Shown here: piece by piece, positions 1 through 5,624 of the stretch
How the letters are laid out: each line of letters starts with the position of its first letter
Position numbering within the stretch: position 1 is the first letter of the stretch
From: Chloroflexota bacterium
GTDB lineage: Bacteria; Chloroflexota; Dehalococcoidia; GIF9; UBA5629
DNA length: 8,583 nt
Reading direction: 5' to 3'
Assembly (NCBI GenBank): GCA_026389675.1
Contig: JAPLHJ010000156.1
Location: 1 to 8,583, forward strand
Made by a program: the position numbers and the translations under genes
Notes under the pieces: generated by a model
Seen by the model: only the letters and a program-made list of their open reading frames with translations
Database searches by the model: none
What the model was told of the DNA's origin: nothing

Positions 1-110
1 CCGCGGCCGCTGACGTGGGTCACGGTCATACCCAGTATGCCCAGCGAACCCAGCGCATCTTTAACGTTAGCGAGCTTTTCCGGCCTGATAATAGCCTCTA
101 TTTTCTTCAT
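1..110 (-). CDS. glnB: PII nitrogen-signalling protein, N-terminal fragment (gene runs off the left edge)
   Basis: PII proteins are small trimeric sensors that bind ATP/ADP and 2-oxoglutarate and dock on AmtB and nitrogen enzymes. Only 36 codons are inside the window. They read MKKIEAIIRPEKLANVKDAL, then a segment ending MTVTHVSGRG, which matches the first beta strand, helix and second strand of the GlnB/GlnK family. The T-loop with its modification site lies outside, so GlnB, GlnK and NifI types cannot be separated firmly. The ATG at 108-110 lies 2 bases after the amtB stop. Its Shine-Dalgarno GGAGGT (119-124) overlaps the last two glycine codons of amtB, which suggests one transcript and translational coupling. 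The order is amtB first and PII second, the reverse of the enterobacterial glnK-amtB order. The family is certain; the symbol is a choice. Confidence 0.93.
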   Translation of the reverse strand, partial: MKKIEAIIRPEKLANVKDALGSLGILGMTVTHVSGR

Positions 111-112
111 GA

Positions 113-1336
113 TTAAATACCTCCGTAAGCGTTTTCACCGTGTTGTGATATATCCAGCCCGACTGATTCCTCCTCTTCCCTTACCCTAAGGCCCATGGTG
201 GCCTTGAGGGCTTTGGCCAGCAGCCAGGAGACCACGAAGGCGTAGGCCATGGTGGCCGCGATGGCCGCGATTTGTATCAGCACCTGTTTCCAGTTGCCGT
301 CGATCAGCCCGGAAGCTGAGGCGTTGACGGCAGTGGTGGCGAAGATGCCGGTGGCCAGGGCGCCCCAGGTACCGCCCATGCCGTGGCAGGCAAAGACGTC
401 CAGCGACTCATCGACACCGGATGATTTTGCCCGCCAGACCATCATGTAGTAAGAGATTACCGAACCTATAGCCCCGATCGGTATGGCAGCCCAGACGGGC
501 ACGTAGCCGGCGGCCGGTGTGATAGCTACCAATCCAACCACCGCTCCGGTGGCGGCGCCCAGCACCGAAGGACGGCGGTGGATCCAGCCGAGGATCATCC
601 AGGTGAACCCGGCCGCGGCGGCGGAGGTGTTGGTGGTGATGAAAGCGTTGGCGGCCAGACCGCCGGCGGTCAGGGCGCTGCCGGCATTGAAGCCGAACCA
701 GCCGAACCAGAGCAGGGCTGCGCCCAGCACGACATAGGGTATGTTGTTCGGTTCCATAGTCTCACCCTCTTTGAATCCCATGCGCGGACCAAGTACCAGC
801 GCCAGGGCCAGGGCGGAGATGCCGGCATTGACGTGCACTACGGTGCCGCCGGCGAAATCGAGCGCTCCTAACTGTGCCAGCCAGCCGCCGCTTCCCCAGA
901 CCCAGTGTGCAATGGGGCAATAGACAAGGGTAAACCAGAGTGCAGCGAAGGCCAGCAGGGCGCCGAACTTGATGCGTTCAACCACTGCGCCGGTCCACAG
1001 CGCCACAGTGATAATGGCAAAGGTTGCCTGGAAGGCCACAAAAGCCAGGTGGGGGACTGTGGTTGCGTATACCGCAGACGGATCCTGGCCGACACCTGCC
1101 AGGCCGAACCATGCAAGGTTGCCCACCAGACCCTTAACGTCGGGACCGAAGGCCAGGGTATAGCCGTAGAGAACCCACAATATCGATACCAGGCAGAGTA
1201 TGGCGAAGCTCATCATGATAGTGGAAAGCAGGTTTTTCCTCCTGACCATACCGCCATAGAAAAAAGCCAGGGCGGGAGTCATGAGAAGCACCAGCGCGCT
1301 TGCGGTAAGCAGCCAGGCTGTATCTCCCGAATTCAT
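113..1336 (-). CDS. amtB: Ammonium transporter Amt/AmtB
   Basis: This is a trimeric inner-membrane ammonium channel, complete at 407 residues, the normal family length. The signature FFYGGMVRRKN lies at residues 25-35. Pore residues known from E. coli AmtB are all present: the twin histidines H168 (in TVVHVNAG) and H318 (in ACHGMGG), the structural D160 (GALDFAGG), phenylalanines F106 and F216, W147 and S220. About eleven hydrophobic segments fill the chain. There is no cleavable signal peptide; the first helix begins about eight residues in, as is common outside proteobacteria. The cytoplasmic tail (residues 382-407, GLRVREEEESVGLDISQHGE) is the conserved part that meets PII. The start is fixed by AAGGAGG at 1343-1349, 6 bases before the ATG. 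A regulator-type repeat array lies upstream, and the PII gene follows after 2 bases. Confidence 0.98.
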   Translation of the reverse strand: MNSGDTAWLLTASALVLLMTPALAFFYGGMVRRKNLLSTIMMSFAILCLVSILWVLYGYTLAFGPDVKGLVGNLAWFGLAGVGQDPSAVYATTVPHLAFVAFQATFAIITVALWTGAVVERIKFGALLAFAALWFTLVYCPIAHWVWGSGGWLAQLGALDFAGGTVVHVNAGISALALALVLGPRMGFKEGETMEPNNIPYVVLGAALLWFGWFGFNAGSALTAGGLAANAFITTNTSAAAAGFTWMILGWIHRRPSVLGAATGAVVGLVAITPAAGYVPVWAAIPIGAIGSVISYYMMVWRAKSSGVDESLDVFACHGMGGTWGALATGIFATTAVNASASGLIDGNWKQVLIQIAAIAATMAYAFVVSWLLAKALKATMGLRVREEEESVGLDISQHGENAYGGI

Positions 1337-1342
1337 AGTGAG

Positions 1343-1349
1343 CCTCCTT
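1343..1349 (-). promoter_or_regulatory. Ribosome binding site of amtB
   Basis: AAGGAGG on the minus strand, 6 bases before the ATG at 1336. It is a near-perfect anti-16S match and settles the amtB start. Confidence 0.85.
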
Positions 1350-1360
1350 GAAACTTGGAT

Positions 1361-1366
1361 ACGATA
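1361..1366 (-). promoter_or_regulatory. Possible -10 element of the amtB promoter
   Basis: TATCGT lies downstream of the 11-base repeat array. At a 17-base spacer the -35 position (1384-1389) would fall on the last repeat, GAAAC. No good -35 hexamer is present, which would fit a promoter where an activator bound to the repeats replaces the -35 contact. The hexamer itself is a weak match (4 of 6). Confidence 0.3.
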
Positions 1367-1382
1367 AGTTTAAGGGGCGCCT

Positions 1383-1420
1383 GTTTCGGGGTTATTACAG
1401 CGGTGTTAAGATTGTGTTAC
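1383..1420 (-). promoter_or_regulatory. GlnR-box-like operator: four pentamers at 11-base spacing upstream of amtB
   Basis: Read on the minus strand, the pentamers are GTAAC (1420-1416), TTAAC (1409-1405), GTAAT (1398-1394) and GAAAC (1387-1383), each separated by exactly 6 bases. The actinobacterial GlnR operator is described as gTnAC-n6-GaAAC, repeated. The first and fourth elements match that pattern fully, the third misses one base and the second misses two. OmpR-family dimers bind head-to-tail direct repeats of about 11 bases, so geometry and neighbour agree: the gene directly upstream encodes an OmpR-type regulator. The array begins 8 bases after that gene's stop and ends 46 bases before the amtB ATG. 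The repeats are seen directly; the binding protein is inferred. Confidence 0.6.
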
Positions 1421-1428
1421 GTGATGGG

Positions 1429-2112
1429 CTATTCAGCAGTGCCGGCTTCCTTGAACTTGTAGCCGATATTGCGAACCGTTTCAATGAATGTGTGTACGGG
1501 GTCCTCGATCTTGCTGCGCAGCCTCCTGATATGCACGTCAACAGTCCTGTCGCCGCCGTAGTAATCGTAGCCCCATATTTCGTTTAACAGTGATTCGCGC
1601 GTGAAAACTTTGCCCTTATTGATTGCCAACAGCTTGAGCAGTTCGTACTCCTTGAAGGTCAGCGCCAGAAGGCGGCCGGCCATTTCCACCTCGCATCTGA
1701 CAGGGTCGATGGCCAGGTCCCCCGCCTTGATTATGCCCTCCCCAGCGGGCCTGGTCGTCCTGGTTATGGCCCGGCGTACACGTGCCGACAGCTCATCCAT
1801 ATTCCAGGGCTTCATAACGAAGTCTTCGAAGCCATGCTCCAGGATTACGTGCAGAGTCGGCGGGGAGACCAGCGCAATAACGGGAAGCAGCCTTCGCAGC
1901 TTGAGCTTCCTGAACCATTTCCAGGCGGAATCGCCATGCGCGGAAATCGAGGAGACATCGACAAGCACGGCGTTGAAGGACTGGCGTGAGTCCTGCTCGA
2001 TGACGTCGTCGGCATAGATGCAGGCGGTGCAGGAGAACCCCGCGCGGCTGAGGCCGGAGCTTAGATCCCTGACCCTGTCCATCTCGTTGGTGACTATCAG
2101 GATGTTATTCAT
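1429..2112 (-). CDS. OmpR/PhoB-family response regulator with atypical receiver, GlnR-like
   Basis: A 227-residue DNA-binding regulator. Residues 1-118 form a receiver domain and 126-222 an OmpR winged helix, with LTFKEYELLKLL, a recognition region ending DVHIRRLRSKIE, and the wing ETVRNIGYKF. The receiver keeps D52 (VLVDVSS), S83 and K101 (VMKPWN). The usual acidic pair after strand 1 (normally DDE or EDD) is replaced in ILIVTNEMD, leaving only N and E. Such receivers often bind metal poorly and may not be phosphorylated, as is known for GlnR. No histidine kinase gene is adjacent. The gene lies 12 bases after nrpR, so the two are probably cotranscribed. Its Shine-Dalgarno is weak (AGGCAACGG), which may mean coupling to nrpR translation. 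amtB and a GlnR-box-like array follow. Family is certain; GlnR function is inferred from the context and the receiver. Confidence 0.92.
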   Translation of the reverse strand: MNNILIVTNEMDRVRDLSSGLSRAGFSCTACIYADDVIEQDSRQSFNAVLVDVSSISAHGDSAWKWFRKLKLRRLLPVIALVSPPTLHVILEHGFEDFVMKPWNMDELSARVRRAITRTTRPAGEGIIKAGDLAIDPVRCEVEMAGRLLALTFKEYELLKLLAINKGKVFTRESLLNEIWGYDYYGGDRTVDVHIRRLRSKIEDPVHTFIETVRNIGYKFKEAGTAE

Positions 2113-2124
2113 GGCCGTTGCCTA

Positions 2125-3126
2125 TTATATCAGGTCAGCGAACGGGTGCAGACCGGTGACTTCGGCCAGTCCGGCCATGGCCCATTTGACGGCCTCGATG
2201 CCGGACTCAATAACCGCGGCCACCGGGTTGAGCCCGCTCAGGGTTATCAGGCCGGCCCGGTCAGGGTTGAACGGTCTCTCGCAGACCTTTTCACCCGGGC
2301 GCGCTATCATGGCGAAGCTGATAAGTCCACTGGTTTTCAGACGTTGCAGCAGTTCCTCGGCCTTATTTATGGACAGCATGGGTATCTCGTGGTAGCCGGC
2401 CAGCACCTTGCCCTCACCGGTTAAAGACGCATCGAGGACAGTGGTCATTTTGCCGGCGATGAAGATGTCTGCAGGCTCAATGGTCGAGCCGGAGAACTCG
2501 ACGAGGTCAACAAAGCGGAAGGGCTGGCCGCCGCGTACTTGTAATAGGCCGCCGAAGCGGGCGTAAGCGGGTATGCCGGCTTTGAGCAGGCAACCGTTGA
2601 CCGCCACGCTGCAAACTGTGGCCATTCCCACCTTTCCCCCGGGAACGGTCACATCGCCTATCTTGCTATTATCCCCGGCCAGCGCCACCAGGTTCGATGA
2701 GCATAGTCCGTTCGCGAAGACGCCTTTCATTATTTTCAGGGCGCGGGGCAGGTCCTCGCGGGCGAATAATGAAACATCAATCGGCACACGGCCGGTCGCC
2801 GAGCGCAATCCCACGCTGGTCTGGTAGGCGAGCCGCTCTATCCTGGAACCGATAAAACCTATCTTATCCGTTACTAAGGAGTTTCTCATCTCCTCCAGCC
2901 CGGGCGCTGTGATGGTTCGCCCGTCCTTATGCCCGACCGAGCGGGTAAACCCGCGCTCGTCCATGATCTTAAGGTGGTAACGCACGGCACGTTCTCCCAG
3001 GTAGATGCCCTGCTCCTCGAGCAGCCTGGATATGATCCTGCTGCCCAGCGGCAGGGGCGATTCGCTGAGTATCTTGAGGATGGCGGTTATCTTGCGCTCA
3101 ACGTCGCGCGTTTCCTGTCCGATCAC
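2125..3126 (-). CDS. nrpR: NrpR-type nitrogen repressor: winged helix plus one NrpR (DUF128) domain
   Basis: NrpR represses nif, glnA and glnK-amt genes in methanogenic archaea and lets go when 2-oxoglutarate rises. This 333-residue protein has a winged helix at about 11-75 (RAVRYHLKIMDERGF at 46-60 fits the recognition helix) and one NrpR domain at about 87-325. Hallmarks of that domain are VPGGKVGMATVCSVAVNG (161-178), LLKAGIPAYARFGGL (180-194), the FSGSTIEPADIFIAGKMT segment (211-228), YHEIP (245-249) and LSGLNPVAAVIESGIEA (297-312). The Methanococcus protein has two such domains in one chain; this one has a single copy, as in split or single-domain archaeal forms. The start is GTG, set by GGAGGG at 3131-3136. 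Residence beside amtB, a PII gene and a GlnR-like regulator supports a nitrogen role. No GGAA-N6-TTCC operator was seen in the window. Confidence 0.93.
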   Translation of the reverse strand: MIGQETRDVERKITAILKILSESPLPLGSRIISRLLEEQGIYLGERAVRYHLKIMDERGFTRSVGHKDGRTITAPGLEEMRNSLVTDKIGFIGSRIERLAYQTSVGLRSATGRVPIDVSLFAREDLPRALKIMKGVFANGLCSSNLVALAGDNSKIGDVTVPGGKVGMATVCSVAVNGCLLKAGIPAYARFGGLLQVRGGQPFRFVDLVEFSGSTIEPADIFIAGKMTTVLDASLTGEGKVLAGYHEIPMLSINKAEELLQRLKTSGLISFAMIARPGEKVCERPFNPDRAGLITLSGLNPVAAVIESGIEAVKWAMAGLAEVTGLHPFADLI

Positions 3127-3130
3127 AGTG

Positions 3131-3136
3131 CCCTCC
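3131..3136 (-). promoter_or_regulatory. Ribosome binding site deciding the GTG start of nrpR
   Basis: GGAGGG sits 4 bases before a GTG at 3124-3126. No in-frame ATG with a comparable site is nearby, and the GTG start gives the full winged helix. Confidence 0.75.
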
Positions 3137-3140
3137 GGTC

Positions 3141-3159
3141 AACAGGCATAAAGCCTGCT
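3141..3159. repeat. Inverted repeat in the nrpR leader
   Basis: On the plus strand the arms are AACAGGC and GCCTGCT around ATAAA, with one mismatch (a G-U pair in RNA). The dyad ends 15 bases before the nrpR GTG. It could be an operator for autoregulation or an RNA hairpin. Its half-sites are not the known NrpR half-sites (GGAA/TTCC). The rest of the 87-base gap (3127-3213) shows no convincing promoter. Confidence 0.4.
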
Positions 3160-3213
3160 ATTGGGTAGTCGTTAAGCTGTATAAATGTTTTCATAACCGT
3201 ATGGCTGCAGCGT

Positions 3214-3978
3214 CTATTGTCTGACCGGGATGCCCCTGCCGGCCAGGTATTCCTTCACTTCTTTGATAGAATATTCGCGGTAATGGAATATGCTGGCCGC
3301 CAGCACAGCATCGGCTTTTCCGATGGACAGCGCGTCGTAAAGGTGCTCCAGCGTACCGGCCCCGCCGCTGGCGATAACCGGCACACTGACCATTTCGCTG
3401 ACCGCCCGGTTCAATTCGTTGTCATAACCTGCCTGGTGGCCATCGGCATCCCAACTGGTCAAAAGTATCTCGCCGGCCCCCAGTTCCACGGCCTGCTTTA
3501 TCCAGGCCAGCGCATCGATGCCCGTCGGCTTGCGCCCGCCGTGGGTACATACCTCCCACGATAGCTTGCCTTTCTCGCGCCGCTTGGCATCTACTGCCAG
3601 CACGATGCATTGCCTGCCGAAAACGGCAGCGCTTTCCTTCAGCAGTTGTGGCTCCTGGACAGCCGCGGTATTTACCGAGACCTTGTCGGCGCCGGCTTGC
3701 AGCATGCGCCGCATATCGCTGATAGAGCGCAGCCCTCCACCGACGCAGAGTGGCATGAAGACCTGGCGGGCTACCTGTTCAACCGCGTGCACCATGGTAT
3801 CCCTGGCTTCCGGCGTGGCGCCGATATCCAGGAAGACCAGCTCATCGGCCCCTTCGTGGTAGTAGAAGGCAGCCTGTTCCACGGGGTCGCCTGCATCACG
3901 TAAGTTTGTGAAGCTGGTGCCTTTGACCACGCGGCCGCCGGTGACATCTAAGCACGGTATGATGCGCTTGGTTAACAT
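3214..3978 (-). CDS. hisF: Imidazole glycerol phosphate synthase, cyclase subunit HisF
   Basis: HisF is a cytoplasmic (beta/alpha)8 barrel. It uses ammonia delivered by HisH to turn PRFAR into imidazole glycerol phosphate and AICAR, step five of histidine synthesis. The chain is complete at 254 residues, the normal length. The catalytic aspartates D11 (IIPCLDVTGGRVVKG) and D130 (IVLAVDAKR) are in the expected places. Phosphate-binding glycines are seen in CVGGGLRS (78-85) and IASGGAGT (202-209), and the loop TSWDADGHQAGYD (174-186) matches the usual TSMDxDGTxxGYD with small changes. The start is ATG, with only a weak AGAGGG about 14 bases upstream. The gene follows hisH after 87 bases and probably shares its transcript. 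No other his gene lies in the window. Confidence 0.98.
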   Translation of the reverse strand: MLTKRIIPCLDVTGGRVVKGTSFTNLRDAGDPVEQAAFYYHEGADELVFLDIGATPEARDTMVHAVEQVARQVFMPLCVGGGLRSISDMRRMLQAGADKVSVNTAAVQEPQLLKESAAVFGRQCIVLAVDAKRREKGKLSWEVCTHGGRKPTGIDALAWIKQAVELGAGEILLTSWDADGHQAGYDNELNRAVSEMVSVPVIASGGAGTLEHLYDALSIGKADAVLAASIFHYREYSIKEVKEYLAGRGIPVRQ

Positions 3979-4065
3979 AATATTATTTTATCCCTCTTGC
4001 AGGCTGTGTTGCCGATGATAATGTATTTCGAATGCAATGTGGTTTCACAGTCATCAGGTCATCGC

Positions 4066-4692
4066 TCACGGGCAGACAATTTCCAGAAAGTTCGAGTACA
4101 TGGTCAGTCCGGCTTCGCCGCTTTTCTCGGGGTGGAACTGTGTGGCAATGAGGTTATCCCTGATTATCATCGAGCAGAACTCGATACCGTACTCGGTTAC
4201 CCCGGCCACTATAGCCCGGTTCTGGGGATCGGCATAATAGCTGTGCACGAAGTAAAAATTGGCATTATCATCGATGCCGGTAAAGATGGGGTGAGTTTTA
4301 AGCTGCCTGACCTGGTTCCAGCCCCTATGGGGTATCTTCAGACCCTGCGGAAGCTTCCTGACCCTGCCGGGGATAATGTCCAGGCAGTCATGCTCGCCGC
4401 TCTCTTCAGTGGCTGACAACAGCACCTGCAGTCCGACACAGATAGCGAAGAGCGGCCTTTTCAGGCCGACCAGCTCTTTAACAACCTGTGCCATCCCAGA
4501 TGACTCGAGGCTGCGCATCGTGTCCCCGGCATCGCCCACCCCGGGGAAGAAAACAGCATCAGACTTGAATACCTCCGACGTGTCAGCCGTAACCATCGGC
4601 CTGTAGCCCAATTTTGTCAGGGCGTTAGCCACGCTACCGAGGTTACCGGCGCCGTAATCTATGACTGCAATACGCTTGGAGGCCTTGTTCAT
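4066..4692 (-). CDS. hisH: Imidazole glycerol phosphate synthase, glutamine amidotransferase subunit HisH
   Basis: HisH is a class I (triad) glutaminase that releases ammonia into the HisF barrel. At 208 residues it has normal length. The nucleophile is C85 in FAICVGLQVLL (usually GICLGMQ), and the other triad members are H187 and E189 in QFHPEKSG. PGVGDAG (50-56) is the oxyanion strand, and PHRGWNQV (121-128) corresponds to PHMGWN. VIDYGAGNLGSV (10-21) is the standard N-terminus. The start is ATG 4690-4692; an earlier ATG at 4697-4699 is out of frame. The Shine-Dalgarno is poor. A promoter with a perfect -35 lies about 55-85 bases upstream, so hisH is probably the first gene of a hisHF unit. 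Confidence 0.98.
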   Translation of the reverse strand: MNKASKRIAVIDYGAGNLGSVANALTKLGYRPMVTADTSEVFKSDAVFFPGVGDAGDTMRSLESSGMAQVVKELVGLKRPLFAICVGLQVLLSATEESGEHDCLDIIPGRVRKLPQGLKIPHRGWNQVRQLKTHPIFTGIDDNANFYFVHSYYADPQNRAIVAGVTEYGIEFCSMIIRDNLIATQFHPEKSGEAGLTMYSNFLEIVCP

Positions 4693-4725
4693 AATTCATC
4701 AGATCCCCGGAAAGTTGTGGTATAT

Positions 4726-4739
4726 GGCAACCCCTTGCC
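4726..4739. repeat. Perfect inverted repeat in the hisH leader
   Basis: GGCAA, CCCC, TTGCC on the plus strand: a 5-base stem with a 4-base loop, just after the predicted hisH transcription start and 34 bases before the ATG. It could be a short 5' hairpin or an operator. No run of T follows, so it is not a terminator. No histidine-rich leader peptide or T-box is visible. Confidence 0.4.
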
Positions 4740-4747
4740 GCAATATA

Positions 4748-4776
4748 ATGGTAACATACACTCGTAATCATGTCAA
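4748..4776 (-). promoter_or_regulatory. Sigma70-type promoter of hisH-hisF
   Basis: A perfect -35 TTGACA (4776-4771), a 17-base spacer and the -10 TACCAT (4753-4748; 4 of 6, preceded by TGT, an extended -10). Transcription would begin near 4741, giving a leader of about 49 bases to the hisH ATG. It is the best promoter in the window. Confidence 0.7.
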
Positions 4777-4806
4777 AACATACAGTGCTGACTATGCTTT
4801 GTTTGC

Positions 4807-4827
4807 CGCAGCAGCCTGATCTGCGGA
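4807..4827. repeat. Inverted repeat between the S-component-like gene and hisH
   Basis: CCGCAG and CTGCGG arms around nine bases. It lies about 45 bases after the stop of the 5580-4873 gene and before the hisH promoter. On the minus strand the hairpin is followed by CAAACAAAG rather than a T run, so it is at best a weak terminator. The rest of 4777-4872 is GC-rich, with nested short palindromes such as GGTTAACC at 4829-4836 but no gene. Confidence 0.3.
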
Positions 4828-4872
4828 AGGTTAACCGGGTTGGGGTAGCGGGCGCCGCCTCTATAAAGGTTG

Positions 4873-5580
4873 TCAGAGCGAGTCTTCCCCATCGGGTGTA
4901 TGACCGGGGTGGCGGTCCTTGAAAAGTGGCTTGAGCATCTCGAAAAGGACCATGACTATAAAGGTGATCAGCAGCAACAGCAGCAGCGACAGGATGAATT
5001 CCTTGTGCACCAGCAGCATGATAATGAAGATCTCCAGCATCAGCACGGCGGTTTCCATGATCCTTCTGCGTACTACCATCTCGATGATGAAGGAGAATAT
5101 GATGACCTCGACCCAGCCTTCCATGAGGATACCGGTGGCTATGGCCCAGGTCATGGCGCCTGCCGGTAGGGCGAAGGACATCGACAGCAGGAATAGCTGG
5201 GTATAAATGCATTCAGGGATATATGAAACAGTGACGGCCAAAAAGGTCGGCAGCCTGTATCTCAGCAGTCCGCAGAAATAGCCGGTCATGGCCTTGCCAA
5301 GTATGATGGCCAGGCCGTACCAGGGGCCATAGATACCCAGCACGGCAAATTCATAATAGGGATAGATGGCGCCTATGGCGCCGGTCAGCAGTCCGTAAAA
5401 AGGTCCGAAAGCCACGGCGACGGCGAAAGTGGCGATATGGGAGAAGTCGAAGGTCACCTGCGGCTGCATGGGTGTGAGCAGGCTGGAAAGGTAGGCCAGC
5501 AGGTTGCCGAGCAGACCGGCGGCTATCGAGGCCAGCAGTTTTTTTTGATTATCACTGATCTTGATTTTCATGCTGCGCAC
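4873..5580 (-). CDS. Multi-pass membrane protein resembling ECF-transporter S components
   Basis: A 235-residue integral membrane protein. Hydrophobic segments lie near residues 14-36, 46-73, 80-106, 112-135, 141-166, 175-192 and 194-218. The stretch DFSHIATFAVAVAFGPFYGLL followed by TGAIGAIYP (45-74) is like the DxSxIPxxxxxxxFGPxxGxLxGxxxD pattern of substrate-binding S components of energy-coupling factor vitamin transporters. Those proteins are usually about 180 residues with six helices. This one adds a charged joint (RRRIMET, 171-177), a leucine-rich hairpin and a polar tail. No ECF ATPase or T gene is adjacent, so it would have to share a distant module. GTG 5578-5580 is preferred because AGGTGA lies about 10 bases upstream; an ATG at 5571 is the alternative. 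Substrate is unknown, and the family assignment is tentative. Confidence 0.6.
   Translation of the reverse strand: MRSMKIKISDNQKKLLASIAAGLLGNLLAYLSSLLTPMQPQVTFDFSHIATFAVAVAFGPFYGLLTGAIGAIYPYYEFAVLGIYGPWYGLAIILGKAMTGYFCGLLRYRLPTFLAVTVSYIPECIYTQLFLLSMSFALPAGAMTWAIATGILMEGWVEVIIFSFIIEMVVRRRIMETAVLMLEIFIIMLLVHKEFILSLLLLLLITFIVMVLFEMLKPLFKDRHPGHTPDGEDSL
4969..4992. repeat. CAG/CTG-type trinucleotide run inside the membrane protein gene
   Basis: Eight triplets, mostly CAG with CAA and CGA variants on the plus strand, encode part of the poly-leucine helix (residues 197-204 of the 5580-4873 protein). It is imperfect, so strong slippage is not expected. Confidence 0.5.
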
Positions 5581-5610
5581 CGTGCTGATTTCACCTGTTT
5601 TCCAAGGGAA

Positions 5611-5619
5611 AGTATATCA
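5611..5619 (-). promoter_or_regulatory. Extended -10 promoter candidate before the S-component-like gene
   Basis: TGATATACT on the minus strand is TGn followed by TATACT (5 of 6). No good -35 is present at 16-18 bases, but extended -10 promoters tolerate this. Transcription would start near 5604, about 25 bases before the GTG. It sits just before the stop of the upstream gene, so the gene could have both its own promoter and read-through. A small perfect inverted repeat, TTTCC-AAG-GGAAA (5599-5611), overlaps the predicted start. Confidence 0.4.
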
Positions 5620-5624
5620 CCCCG

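Noticed and set aside
905..1351. Plus-strand open frame of 148 codons opposite amtB
   Set aside because: It is antisense to a certain gene, has no ribosome site and an unlikely His/Gln/Gly-rich composition; it is a shadow of GC-rich codons.
1601..2395. Plus-strand open frames of 138 and 125 codons opposite the regulator and nrpR
   Set aside because: They are Ser/Arg-rich shadows of two well-supported genes and have no start signals.
3171..3200. Second GlnR-like array upstream of nrpR (GTTAT and TTAAC 22 bases apart)
   Set aside because: The element expected between them (ATTTA) does not match and no fourth element follows; this is too weak to call.
3979..4065. Possible regulatory site or small gene between hisH and hisF
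   Set aside because: Only a loose 11-base rhythm (GAAAC, GCATT, ACATT) and no open frame with a ribosome site; I see nothing supportable in this gap.
4969..4992. CAG run as a microsatellite or phase-variation tract
   Set aside because: It is short and imperfect, and any triplet change would keep the frame, so it cannot switch the gene on or off.
4643..5212. Minus-strand open frame of 189 codons overlapping the S-component-like gene and the hisH start
   Set aside because: It is out of frame with both, runs through the hisH promoter, and is His/Pro/Arg-rich without any family pattern.
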